Notes: generated by a model from the letters alone, not told the origin. A stretch of 64,000 nucleotides of DNA from Conchocele bisecta (GCA_029237695.1 CM055271.1:35398462-35462461), one strand, 5' to 3'. Shown: positions 11,797 to 20,354, numbered from the stretch's first letter. A program made the numbers and translations.

Positions 11797-12294
11797 GTGC
11801 GACTAGGAAACGACATTCATCTGGATATCAGAAAATATGAACATTACAGCGAATTGGTGTTTGAGGAATACACGTTTGAAGGAAAGTTCGCGTTACCCAC
11901 AGTCAGGGAGTTTCGCTTGTCACTACAAAGATGGAATCAGCTCGTGTTGAACTTAACGGATATAGTACAGACGATCCTGGAACATAAGAATGGCCGCGAT
12001 GTGCGTTTTGAACTACATCTAGGAGGGAACTATTACTTACGCATAAACAGAGGATTTGAAGCGGTTAATTTAAGAAAATACAGCATCCCAGACGGAGGAA
12101 ACGATATACAACCCACACGAACGGGTATCGCTTTGAAGTTCGATGAATTTGATAGACTCGTGAGTTTAATACCCGACATCGAACGGTTCGTACCAGAACT
12201 CGCTACGATCCAATCGTGTTACATGCAGCCTGATCACGCCAATTTACTCGGAGCGCTATACTGCGCAGAGTGCAATCCTAACTGCGTCCTATAA
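11797..12294 (+). CDS. Double PC4-like protein with zinc knuckle
   Basis: The product resembles two PC4 (transcriptional coactivator p15) single-strand DNA-binding folds in tandem. Residues about 3-58 hold DIRKYE and LSLQRWNQL. Residues about 75-128 hold GGNYYLRINRG, NLRKYSIPDGG and TRTGIALKFDEFDRL, the typical strand-turn-helix order. The C-terminus has C141, H147, C156 and C159, a possible zinc knuckle shared with the gene at 12970. The frame opens at a GTG (11797). The nearest ATG (11775) is one base out of frame, so a single-base shift or a different start is likely. PC4 proteins bind ssDNA and act in transcription and replication; here such a role is inference. Tandemly related to 12428 and 12970. 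Confidence 0.72.
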   Translation: MRLGNDIHLDIRKYEHYSELVFEEYTFEGKFALPTVREFRLSLQRWNQLVLNLTDIVQTILEHKNGRDVRFELHLGGNYYLRINRGFEAVNLRKYSIPDGGNDIQPTRTGIALKFDEFDRLVSLIPDIERFVPELATIQSCYMQPDHANLLGALYCAECNPNCVL

Positions 12295-12427
12295 GAAGAG
12301 ACGATGTTAATTTGGATATATTTATTCCGCGAATACGTGGCGAAGACGTTGATACCTTATTATAATTTAAAATTCGAGGCTCGGGAAGCGGCCAATAGTT
12401 TTATAGAGTCTTGGGAAAATCGACAAA

Positions 12428-12835
12428 ATGGATGTAGAAACTGCTCGCATGCTGGGAATGAGATCGGAGAATGCCAAACGACACATAGCCGCTGCGAAAT
12501 GGATCGGCGTTTCGGTTATGATACTCATAACTCTAGCCATCCCGACGTTGATTTTGATCAGACGATTATCAACGGATCGCGGTGATCGATTGATCGATTA
12601 CGTCACGACATCCAGTAGTAACGCGATGGCGTGCGATTACAGCGAACGTTACGATCTCGGTGAAACGACGTATGTAACGGTGTGTGACCTAAGCGGATAC
12701 GTCATACTGGACATAAGGAGATTTATCAACAACTCGGCATCAATCGCCGGTATTCCCCTGAACTTAAATCAATGGGCAGTCCTTAAAGGACAAATTCCCT
12801 CTATCGATGACGCTATCGGCACGAATACTGACTGA
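12428..12835 (+). CDS. Membrane-anchored PC4-like protein
   Basis: 135 residues from an ATG at 12428. Residues 25-44 (WIGVSVMILITLAIPTLILI) form one clear transmembrane segment after a short polar N-terminus. Residues about 68-130 look like a single PC4 domain: YVTVCDLSGYVILDIRRF, then IPLNLNQWAVLKG and IPSIDDAI. I know of no standard PC4 protein with a membrane anchor, so the join is unusual. An overlapping frame at 12304-12430 (starting MLIWIYLFREYVAKTL) may be a separate small membrane ORF or a lost 5' part; it becomes a shadow after 12430. The ORF is unbroken. Function unknown; binding of element DNA at a membrane is only a guess. Confidence 0.6.
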   Translation: MDVETARMLGMRSENAKRHIAAAKWIGVSVMILITLAIPTLILIRRLSTDRGDRLIDYVTTSSSNAMACDYSERYDLGETTYVTVCDLSGYVILDIRRFINNSASIAGIPLNLNQWAVLKGQIPSIDDAIGTNTD

Positions 12836-12969
12836 ACGACGAGTTAAGATTGGATGACGGGTGCTCGACGCTGATTGGATAGAATATAACGTTTAAATCC
12901 GCATGCGCAGTTGACGGACATTCATTATTCGGTCGGTTCTCGAGTCGATAACATCAGCAGCTGCGCAAC

Positions 12970-13533
12970 ATGTCTGAGAAGCCAGAAAACCGAGCCGGAG
13001 GTGCTAACATTCAGGGAGGCGATAGAGCGTTTACTCCTAGATATTTACAACACATGGGCAAGGAACTGTACTTGTCGACGGCGTGTTTAATGGCACTACG
13101 TAACATACACGTTCGGAAGCTGAGTCGGGAGAATAAGAGGCCCACTGTCAACGGAATAACGCTCACATTACAAAGGTGCAACGAACTATACTCTATATTA
13201 CCGGAAATTTTAATTCACGTCGATCAATTGCGAAGAAACGAGCCCACATTCTATCGACGACATATAGGCGGGAACTGGTTCGTTACTATGGAGACGGGGT
13301 ACGATACCGTACACATTAGAAAATTCTGGCTACCGAACAATGAAACGAGTATACGCGCCACGAGAAAGGGGGTTTCCTTGACATTTAACCAGTTTGAAGA
13401 GCTGGCAAATGGACTCCGAATCCTGGATACGTTTGTGCCGGAACTAAACCGGGTAGTGCCGTGTTACTTATCCGGCAAGCACGTAAGAGATGTTTGTAAA
13501 GAATGTTCGCCAAACAATACTAGCGGGTCATAG
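12970..13533 (+). CDS. Double PC4-like protein with zinc knuckle, intact
   Basis: 187 residues from a good ATG (12970) to TAG, with no break. A G-rich polar N-terminus leads to a first PC4-like region (about 29-85; NIHVRKLS, ITLTLQRCNELYSIL) and a second (about 99-152; GGNWFVTMETGYDTVHIRKF, TRKGVSLTFNQFEEL). C165, H171, C176 and C179 repeat the C-H-C-C pattern of the gene at 11797, so the two genes are paralogues. Upstream 12840-12965 has two GATTGGAT words and a short AT box that may be its promoter. A poly(A) signal follows at 13567. Fold assignment is by pattern; role in transcription or ssDNA binding is inference. Confidence 0.75.
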   Translation: MSEKPENRAGGANIQGGDRAFTPRYLQHMGKELYLSTACLMALRNIHVRKLSRENKRPTVNGITLTLQRCNELYSILPEILIHVDQLRRNEPTFYRRHIGGNWFVTMETGYDTVHIRKFWLPNNETSIRATRKGVSLTFNQFEELANGLRILDTFVPELNRVVPCYLSGKHVRDVCKECSPNNTSGS

Positions 13534-13566
13534 CGCTCGTTTTCTCGCGTTCATGTATATGTAAAT

Positions 13567-13572
13567 AATAAA
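13567..13572 (+). promoter_or_regulatory. Poly(A) signal
   Basis: AATAAA 34 bases after the stop of the PC4-like gene ending at 13533. Confidence 0.5.
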
Positions 13573-13629
13573 AGTATTGTCCATGTACCACCGTATCAGT
13601 TTATCATTTGCTCCCATTAAGTTAACATC

Positions 13630-14147
13630 ATGCGCATCACAAACGTACTTTATGGTGCTAGTTTAGGTTGTCCGTTTGATCTGAGAACCCTCAGTAATTT
13701 ATTGGGTGACGCTAAATATGACCCGAGCCGATTCTCTGGGCTGATATGGCGTCACGATCGTATAAGAGGATGTTGTCTAGTGTTCAGTAATGGAAAAGTT
13801 GTTTGCAACGGGTCGGCTGCTAGTTTTAAAGATGGCGAGATCAGACTGACCCGGTATGCCAGAAAACTACGACGTTTAGGTTACGAGATACGCTTATCAG
13901 ACGGCAAATTAATCACGGTTTCCGCTTGTCATAGCTGAGTGGATCTATCGACTGTTCAACGTTTTGTAGGGAAAGTGGTTCTAGTTACGAACCAGAATTG
14001 TTTCCAACGATAATGTTTAAGAAAGAGAAAATACATTTCTCTTGTCATCTGAACGGTAAGCTGTTAATTACCGGTATTAAATCGGAGGAAGATTTGGAAG
14101 ACGTTGTCTATCCCACCCTCGTTGAGCTAGAGCTATATACGTCGTAA
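13630..14147 (+). pseudogene. TBP-like protein, two lobes in different frames
   Basis: The first frame (13630-13938, ATG start) reads as the first lobe of a TATA-box binding protein: YDPSRFSGLIWRH at 30-42, LVFSNGKVVCNG at 50-61 and YARKLRRLGYE at 76-86, in the right order and spacing. It stops at 13936. A second frame, open from 13935 to a stop at 14145, reads as the second lobe, with SSYEPELFP and, after a basic stretch, NGKLLITG. The two parts together approach the usual length of a TBP core (about 180 residues). The break near 13932-13938 changes frame by -1 or +2; no obvious slippery heptamer is present, so decay, a sequence error or a tiny intron are the options. The second stop lies 3 bases before the integrase ATG. 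TBP homologues occur in some large DNA viruses; I know of none as a standard Polinton gene. Confidence 0.78.
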
Positions 14148-14150
14148 ACA

Positions 14151-15276
14151 ATGGCCACCTACGAACGATATTTAAAATCTATTTATTACGATCCTAAACA
14201 TCCCGCCTCGTACTCTGGTGTGAAAAGTTGTTTTTTAAGGCAGTGAGGAAGGCTGGTGTAATTTGTGCTAGACAGAAAGAAAATCAGAAAATGGCTAGAG
14301 AAACAAGAACCGTACACCGTGCACCGTCAAGTTGTACGGAAGTTCGCTAGAAGAAAAGTGGTAATACCATACATCGATTATCAATGGGAGCTGGACACGC
14401 GTACATGACCAATTACACAGAAGACAACGACGGGATTGGATATTTCCTGCTGCAGATTGACGCGTTTTCTATATTTATTAGAACGTTTCCCATGATTCGC
14501 GTGAAAGGAGAGGCTGTGACTCGTGCAATGGCCGAGGTGTTCAAACGGAACAATGTACCGGATAGATACACACGGACGGGGTAGCGAATTCAAGAGTCGA
14601 GTTTTCCAAAAAACTGTTGAAAAAACATCATATTGATCACTTCACTCGAACAACGAGACTAAATGCGTTATGGTGGAGAGGGCGATCAAGACGATTAAAT
14701 CTAGATTGGTTAGATATATGACTCATCATCAGACACATAGATGGATAGATATTTTACCCTCGGTCACCGATAGTTACAATAAAACTTACCATAGATCAAT
14801 CAAAATGGCACCGGCGAGCGTTACCAAACGCGACGAGATATCTTTGTGGAAACTGCGATACGAAAACCCAAAACCCGAAGAAAATTGCGAAACCATCGCC
14901 TGGATACAAGTTCAAGGTCGATGATACGGTGCGGATATCGCATTTACGGCGACCGTTTCAACGGGAATACGATGAGCGATGGTCGATCGAATACTTTTTG
15001 GTCTATACGCGTGGTAAAAAGCAGAATATCGATTACTATACGATCACAGACATAAGAGGGGAGGTAATCGGTGGAACATATTACGCTAACGAATTGAGCA
15101 AGGTAAACGTAGATGACGATACCAAATTTAGAATCGAGAAGATTGTGCGCAAGAGAAAACGCGAAGTCTTAGTGAAGTGGTACGGATGGCCCGTCAAGTT
15201 TAATAGCTGGATACCCGTGACAGATATAGACACTATAAGACTGACAAAAGTACATAAATCGATCGATCATGGATAG
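14151..15276 (+). pseudogene. Retroviral-type (DDE) integrase with chromodomain, broken
   Basis: Polinton integrases insert the element into chromosomes. The ATG at 14151 begins MATYERYLKSIYYDPKHPAS, typical of the animal Polinton family. The core appears piecewise: DYQWELD with the first catalytic aspartate near 14375-14395, DGIGYFLLQIDAFS at 14424-14465, the expected second aspartate region near 14560-14600 damaged, and VERAIKTIKSRL with the catalytic glutamate near 14673. The C-terminal chromodomain (EKIVRKRKREVLVKWYGW) lies at about 15136-15190. Frame changes or stops occur near 14245, 14395, 14583, 14665 and 14925. The end overlaps the next gene's ATG (15269) by 8 bases. Catalytically dead as it stands. 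Confidence 0.9.
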
Positions 15277-15684
15277 TTTTTATCTGTTTCTGAACTGTAG
15301 AGACTCGTTAACTGTGCATAAGAACAACTCAGCGTCAGCATTTGACATAGAATTGCCAAAAGCGTACGTATTGGATGGAAACTGGGAGTGTGGTTTGAAG
15401 GAAATAAGTTTAACGTTCGCATTCCAACCCGAATCTGATCGACTTTACATGTGTTGCGATTTCCTAGAGGAGTCGTACGTTAGGAATACGTTAATTCCAG
15501 TGTGACTGTTGACGGCGATAGTACTCGTACCATAACATTCTCGGAACCATTTTATGTGAAAGTAAAGTCGACCGATCTGAGAAGATTAACAGTGTTTATT
15601 AAAGATTCGGAACTGAAACCAGTCAAGTTCGAACATAACGATCTATATTGCGTTCTACACCTGCGAAAAACATGGGCTCGATAG
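15269..15684 (+). pseudogene. Putative minor capsid (penton-like) protein, broken
   Basis: Starts MDSFYLFLNCRDSLTVHKNN, followed by SAFDIELPKAYVLDGNWECG and a beta-rich pattern. This small protein regularly sits just upstream of the capsid gene in animal Polintons. A single-jelly-roll minor capsid or penton role fits size (about 138 residues over both frames) and position, but is inference. The frame breaks at about 15500, where the first part meets TGA (15503-15505) and the match continues in another frame to 15684. Overlaps the next ATG (15672) by 13 bases. Confidence 0.55.
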
Positions 15685-16070
15685 AAGTATTCGATTTCAA
15701 ACAAAGAAAGTGGATACCGTACGTCCCAGATTTCGAAAAGTGGCAAAAGCACTTCTGGGATATTCACGAAGGACGAGTAAAACCGGATTATAAAGGCCGA
15801 TACATAGTGGGTAGCGGATCCCGGCAGAATGCGGTTGTAGACAATAACCAAAGCAAAGTCGAGGTTAAATTGGTTACACCGGTCGCCCAAGCGTTGGAAA
15901 TGGCAAAATCAGAACTCGCTCGCGAAGAAATGCATAAGAAGGCGAACGAACCAGCGAATCCAAGAAAGAGAAAATCGCCGTACGCAGTCTATAAGAAGCC
16001 TAAGAAATCCCGCGAGGCTGAACGCGTTAGCAAACGATCAGCAAAGGGACACGATCAATTGACCGGTTAA
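15672..16070 (+). CDS. Basic protein of the capsid gene cluster
   Basis: 132 residues from ATG 15672 (MGSIEVFDFKQRKWIPYVPD). The N-terminal half is aromatic-rich (FEKWQKHFWDIHEG) with a GRYIVGSGSR turn. The C-terminal third is lysine/arginine-rich (PRKRKSPYAVYKKPKKSREA), looks like a nuclear localisation or DNA-binding tail and is probably disordered. Unbroken. It lies between the minor and major capsid genes, with its stop 2 bases before the capsid ATG, so a minor virion or core protein is likely. An upstream in-frame ATG at 15648 is possible but lies within the previous gene. No family identified. Confidence 0.6.
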   Translation: MGSIEVFDFKQRKWIPYVPDFEKWQKHFWDIHEGRVKPDYKGRYIVGSGSRQNAVVDNNQSKVEVKLVTPVAQALEMAKSELAREEMHKKANEPANPRKRKSPYAVYKKPKKSREAERVSKRSAKGHDQLTG

Positions 16071-16072
16071 TT

Positions 16073-17330
16073 ATGGGCGAGCATCATATACAAGAACTAT
16101 CGATTTTCGAGTCACCACCCACCGATACGACCGTGCAATCGAGAGAATGGATCGAATATCGACCGGTCAATCAAATCACAGAGGGTTCGGCATTGGAATT
16201 TAACATATCCGCTCAGTCTTCCGCGTACATAGACTTGAAAAGGAGCCAACTTCGTATTAAACTACGCATTACTAATGAAGATGACACCCCCATTACGGAA
16301 GCGGAAAAGGCTGGTTTGGTCAACTTGCCTTTACACTCCATGTTTAGTCAAATCGATGTCGCCCTCCAGCAAACGCCAGTCAGTCAACTGGGAGTCAACT
16401 ATCCTTACAAAGCTTATATCGACACGATTCTGAACACGAACGAGGTAGTTCAGCGAAACTATCTTACTAGCCAGATGTTCTACATGGACGATGCAAGTTT
16501 TTATGGACGAATTCAAAATGAATGGTGGTAACTCTGGATTGTATTCGAGATCTCGTAAAACTATCGAGGGGAAAATCGCTGACTTGGAAGGACCTATATT
16601 ATTAGATTTGTTCCAACAAGACCGTTTGATCGTCAATGGTGTGGAACTATCGTTGAAACTATGGCCCAGTCGTAACGCTTTCAGATTAATGTCTGAGGCA
16701 CTGATTGCGGGACAGAAGGTTCAAATTGTCGACGCTAGTTTCAAGTTATGCGTTCAAAAAGTAAATCCGGCCGTTCTAATGGCCCACGGAAATATGATAA
16801 AGAAAAATCCCCGCCGTCTATCCGTATTTGCGTTCAGAGATCAAAGTGTCGTCGATAGCAACCGGACAATATAGCTTTAGCGCCGATGACTTATTTCAAG
16901 GTATTGTGTGCCTAATAGGCTCATCGTGGGACTAGTGGCTAGTGCCGCGTATGCCGGCCATTACGAAAAATCGCCATTTAACTTCAAACATTACGACTGC
17001 AACTCTGTGGGCGTTTACGTGGATGGACAGTCGTACCCGGCCAAACCGCTACATCCGGATTACGAGAATGATATATTCGTGGACTGCTATAGAACCATGA
17101 CTACATTCCGCGACGATATAAATATCGACATGAACGAATATAAGAACGGTTATTGTCTATACGTATTAGACATCAATCCGTATTATACGTTCAATACGAA
17201 GAGGAAAGGTCATTGCCGACTCGAAATTACATTCGCCAAACCATTACCCGAGAGTGTTAGTGTACTCATGTACGGAACATTTCCGCAAGTGTTAAACATC
17301 GACGATACCAGAAGTATATTTATACAATGA
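16073..17330 (+). pseudogene. Major capsid protein (double jelly-roll), broken
   Basis: Homologue of the Polinton/Maverick hexon-like capsid protein (F54H12.2 type). Near the N-terminus: EYRPVNQITEGSALEFNIS. Near the C-terminus: FNFKHYDCNSVGVYVDGQ, KPLHPDYENDIFVDCYRTM and KGHCRLEITFAKPLPESVSV. Total span 1258 bases, about 419 codons, matches the family's usual length. Two breaks: a frame change near 16500 (first frame stops at 16531, second is open from about 16491) and a stop at 16872-16874 followed by recovery of homology from about 16908. Sequence is otherwise well kept, so decay is recent or partly sequencing error. The final codons overlap the protease ATG. Confidence 0.9.
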
Positions 17331-17737
17331 ACAATTTCGAAATTTTGGACATCGTAAATCGATACGATGTTATCGTATGCGCCACAGACGAATTGTCAAT
17401 ATTGTCCGACAGACCCGGGCTATATATAGTGAACACGGACTACAGTTGGAATGGTGGATCGCATTGGGTGGCATTCAATTTCCAGAAACACGGACCCAGC
17501 GAATTCTTCGATTCTTTAGGACACGAACCGGAATATTATCACGATACGTACAGAAACGCTTTGATCGCCAATGGACCGTCATACCTCGTGTCTTTGGTAC
17601 CCATTCAAGCAGACGATTCCGACGTGTGTGGACAATATTGTATATACTATGTCCTGTGTCGAGTGGGCGGACTATCTATGTCGGACATCGTGTCAACATT
17701 TAGAGATAATGACCGTGTGGGGAATGATATAAAATGA
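17327..17737 (+). CDS. Adenain-type cysteine protease, apparently intact
   Basis: Maturation protease of Polintons, related to adenovirus protease. 136 residues from ATG 17327. Histidine 46 sits in GGSHWVAFNF, the acidic partner is probably Asp62 in FFDSLGHEP, and the nucleophile is most likely Cys101 in DVCGQYCIYY (CGxxC context as in adenain). The glutamine that forms the oxyanion hole is probably Gln94 in PIQADDSD. Length is shorter than adenain (about 204) but usual for this family. The start overlaps the capsid stop as ATGA, suggesting coupled expression from one transcript. No break was found, in contrast to most neighbours. Confidence 0.88.
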   Translation: MNNFEILDIVNRYDVIVCATDELSILSDRPGLYIVNTDYSWNGGSHWVAFNFQKHGPSEFFDSLGHEPEYYHDTYRNALIANGPSYLVSLVPIQADDSDVCGQYCIYYVLCRVGGLSMSDIVSTFRDNDRVGNDIK

Positions 17738-17782
17738 AAACATTTGTAAATAGAATCAAACGATAAATTTTGCGTATATGTA

Positions 17783-17788
17783 TTTATT
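17783..17788 (-). promoter_or_regulatory. Poly(A) signal for the minus-strand genes
   Basis: TTTATT on the plus strand is AATAAA on the minus strand, 48 bases past the stop of the ORF ending at 17836, in the gap between convergent genes. Confidence 0.45.
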
Positions 17789-17835
17789 AGATCTATTAAA
17801 ATGGCATGAAAACACGAATTATAGTTTGTTTACAT

Positions 17836-18207
17836 CTATAGAGATATCCATTGTAGCGTTTTTGACTTCTTTTCACGTTTATTGCCCGCACCACCAATCT
17901 TCTGCGGTCTCCCTGGGGGAAAGTGTAGTTTAGATGCGGAATGCTGCTTAATAGTTTGTCGTTTCGGGAATGTAACATCATTTATCTCCCCTCCTCTCGA
18001 TGCGGGACGTTTGGTGACGGGTTGTCGTTTTAAACGTTCGAATGTAACATCATTTATCTCCCCTTCTCTCGATGCTGGACGTTCGGTGACGGGTTGTGTA
18101 ACATCATTTATCTCCCCTCCATTAGTATTTACCGGTGTAGTCCGTTCTACGTTCTGCCGAATTAATCTCTGATATTTTTCGTACGGGATCAACACGGATT
18201 TCCTCAT
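17836..18207 (-). CDS. Polinton ORF with internal tandem repeats
   Basis: 123 residues from ATG 18207, starting MRKSVLIPYEKYQRL, a head I associate with a conserved Polinton ORF of unknown role. The middle holds three copies of GEINDVT with two copies of PVT(E/K)RPAS between them, encoded by a near-identical DNA repeat at about 17966-18120 (TGTAACATCATTTATCTCCC three times). The tail is basic and glycine-rich (PPGRPQKIGGAGNKREKKSK). No catalytic motif. The repeats look like a disordered linker that expanded recently. Unbroken. Confidence 0.55.
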   Translation of the reverse strand: MRKSVLIPYEKYQRLIRQNVERTTPVNTNGGEINDVTQPVTERPASREGEINDVTFERLKRQPVTKRPASRGGEINDVTFPKRQTIKQHSASKLHFPPGRPQKIGGAGNKREKKSKTLQWISL

Positions 18208-18545
18208 TGCGCTGCCTCAAATGCGGTTGAACGATCTTGATTAACGTTAATATGTCCGAAGCCTTCCCAACTAAGGCCTTTTTCTTGAGTTTATATCCTA
18301 TAGTCGGATCACCCAATATAAAACGGATCGTCCGCTGTCAGTCGTTTCAGCTTAGTGCGTTGCGCAGTGTTAAGAGGTATTACGTAACGTAGCACGTTGT
18401 GGGCAATCTCGGTTAGCGCCTTTAACTGTTTCCGTGACACCGTGTTTAGTAACTGCGTTCTCTGATCTCTCGATGCTATCAGGAACAGTCGAAGAAAATG
18501 CCACGGTTCCGTAATGTTTTTCATGATGGCCGTTTGAGCTCGCAC
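18122..18545 (-). pseudogene. Small helical Polinton ORF, broken
   Basis: ATG 18545 begins an all-helical pattern (WHFLRLFLIASRDQRTQLL, then KQLKALTEIAHNVLRY). The frame stops at 18309 but the pattern continues in another frame (GYKLKKKALVGKASDILTL) to about 18122, so a single shift near 18315 is likely. The layout, about 110 residues rich in leucine next to the packaging ATPase, is common in animal Polintons. Function unknown. Its end overlaps the start of the next ORF. Confidence 0.5.
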
Positions 18546-18547
18546 TC

Positions 18548-19210
18548 TTATACTATATGGTATAAATCAAAGGGGTCTTGTCCGGGAAATATATTCGTTC
18601 TTATGCGATACGCGTCATCGCCGTGCGGAGAGGTATCTACTACCAAATATCCGTACGGTCGTTTTAAAGCATCTTGATACGCTTGAACAAACGTTTTCGC
18701 TTTGCCCGGGAATAAATTGTCGACCTAACGTAGATATCTGCGAAAAACATCTCGCATAATTTTTTCATCAGAATCAGGTACCACGTGTTCAACGCGATAG
18801 TTCGCGCGTGTTTGCCTTTGCCGTATAAGTTCTGTGTGATGAAAACGACGCTAATTTTCTATGATGACACCCCTGCGTGAATAAAGTTCCATATCCGGGT
18901 TCATGCACCACTTCGTGAGCTAGATCGTCCACTATAATTAATCTGTGTTGACGATCGCTAGTTAGTTCGTCGAGTTCGACCGAAGAAAGCAGACCTTGTC
19001 TCGATGTAAAATTCGGAATAGTTCTCTCATTTCATCGAACAATGGTTGATGAATCCGTAACAATCACTATCTCTATGGGCGGGGGTCTCGGAGTACATTA
19101 GTCTTCAAATGTTTAAGAAACTCGAAAGTTAGGTAACTCTTGCCACTCCCAGTCATCCCACTGATGCAGATACGGGAACACGGTTCGAAGGGAAGCAATG
19201 TCGTTGACAT
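18548..19210 (-). pseudogene. FtsK/HerA-type genome-packaging ATPase, broken
   Basis: Motor that packages DNA into capsids. ATG at 19210. The Walker A loop GMTGSGKSYL is at residues 18-27, then the frame stops at about 19080. In other frames follow the Walker B RLIIVDDLAHEV (about 18960-18925), FTQGCHHRK, a sensor-like TQNLYGKGKHARTIALNTW (about 18850-18795) and the C-terminal YGYLVVDTSPHGDDAYRIRT ending at TAA 18548-18550. Total span about 220 codons, normal for the family. At least three frame disruptions (near 19080, 18870 and 18725). Confidence 0.88.
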
Positions 19211-19800
19211 CGTTATTTGAGTTTGGGATTAGGCGGAATATACCCGATACTACTGCTAAGTAGACTGATCCAAATTCCTCCGTCAACGCGTTGCCTATTG
19301 AACAGATTAACTACAGCAGGCGATGGCTATAATGTACACGATGATGATTCTGGCAAAAATACACTATTTCAGATTTTGGGATATTACTTCCCATGAAAGT
19401 CCACCCGATTCGCCTCTTTCGTTTTCCATTACTCTTATAGTTTGTTTAAAACCATATGCAGTTAGTGTTCTTATGCACTTCGGTCTGGATTATTACACTG
19501 ACCATTATCCCCAACGGCTTGTGCGTAATTTCGATGTCCAATGAGTATTTTGTCAATGAAAACACTTACATATTGGGCATCGCGGTCGGGGTTTGATTCC
19601 GTCCGTTCATTTGTGTTATAGACTGTACAATAACTACATTCTACAACACAAACGCCACCTAGCAACCGATTACTGACGTTTGATTATACCTTTAAAATAT
19701 ACTCAAACGTAAGCGATATGTAGTGCTCAGAAACACGTGAATAAATATTACTCGATAAATAGTGCACGTATGCACGTTCGAGTTATACAACAAAATATAT
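19211..19800. other. Polinton remnant sequence without clear ORF
   Basis: CpG content stays raised. The minus strand upstream of the ATPase has short hydrophobic pieces (for example IIIVYIIAIACC near 19340) broken by stops, possibly a lost small membrane ORF. Nothing further is supported. Confidence 0.35.
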
Positions 19801-19817
19801 TATATATATATACTTAC

Positions 19818-20354
19818 ATGAAATACCAATTAGACGGGAACTACACAAACGTATCACGAAAATTTAGATGGTTTATGAAACCGACGACCTAATGTAAAAA
19901 GGAACATTACAAACAGATAAAATTTTTAAACGACCATTACAGGAAATTAGACGTGTTTATCATAAAATAACCAGTATTGCCCAAAAATAATACGGGCTCT
20001 ATGGAAAAATACGTGCGAGTGATCGAAAACGTAAACGGGTTGAACGTGCGCAAAATAATATTGACATAAAATAATACGGGTATAACAGTTTACCGAACGC
20101 CCAATACAGAAACGATTCTATGCGATAATATCAATGTGTATAGTCCGCGTCTTACTGGTTACGTGTATAATGTGCCCTCGGTATTTGCTAGGCCGCATCG
20201 TATTTACAACATGGTGAATCAAATGATATGTATTTTCTTTCGGGGTCTTTTATGTGCACTGGTTTGTATATTTTCTTTTGTCCATTTTATTTATTTTTTT
20301 TTGCACTTTTTTAATTTTTTATGGACTTTTGTGCCCCATATTGTACAAATCTAA
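19818..20354 (+). pseudogene. Remnants of small right-end Polinton ORFs
   Basis: A TATATATATATA stretch (19801-19812) precedes a short ORF (ATG 19818, MKYQLDGNYTNVSRKFRWF). A second frame starts at ATG 20001 (MEKYVRVIENVNGLNVRK), meets TAA at 20067 and reopens in the same frame to 20354, with YSPRLTGYVYNVPSVFARP around 20139. The in-frame reopening and sustained CpG-rich coding-like sequence suggest a gene with a stop mutation. Family not recognised. Confidence 0.4.

Noticed and set aside
14381..14593. Minus-strand ORF over the integrase
   Set aside because: Shadow of the integrase core on the other strand.
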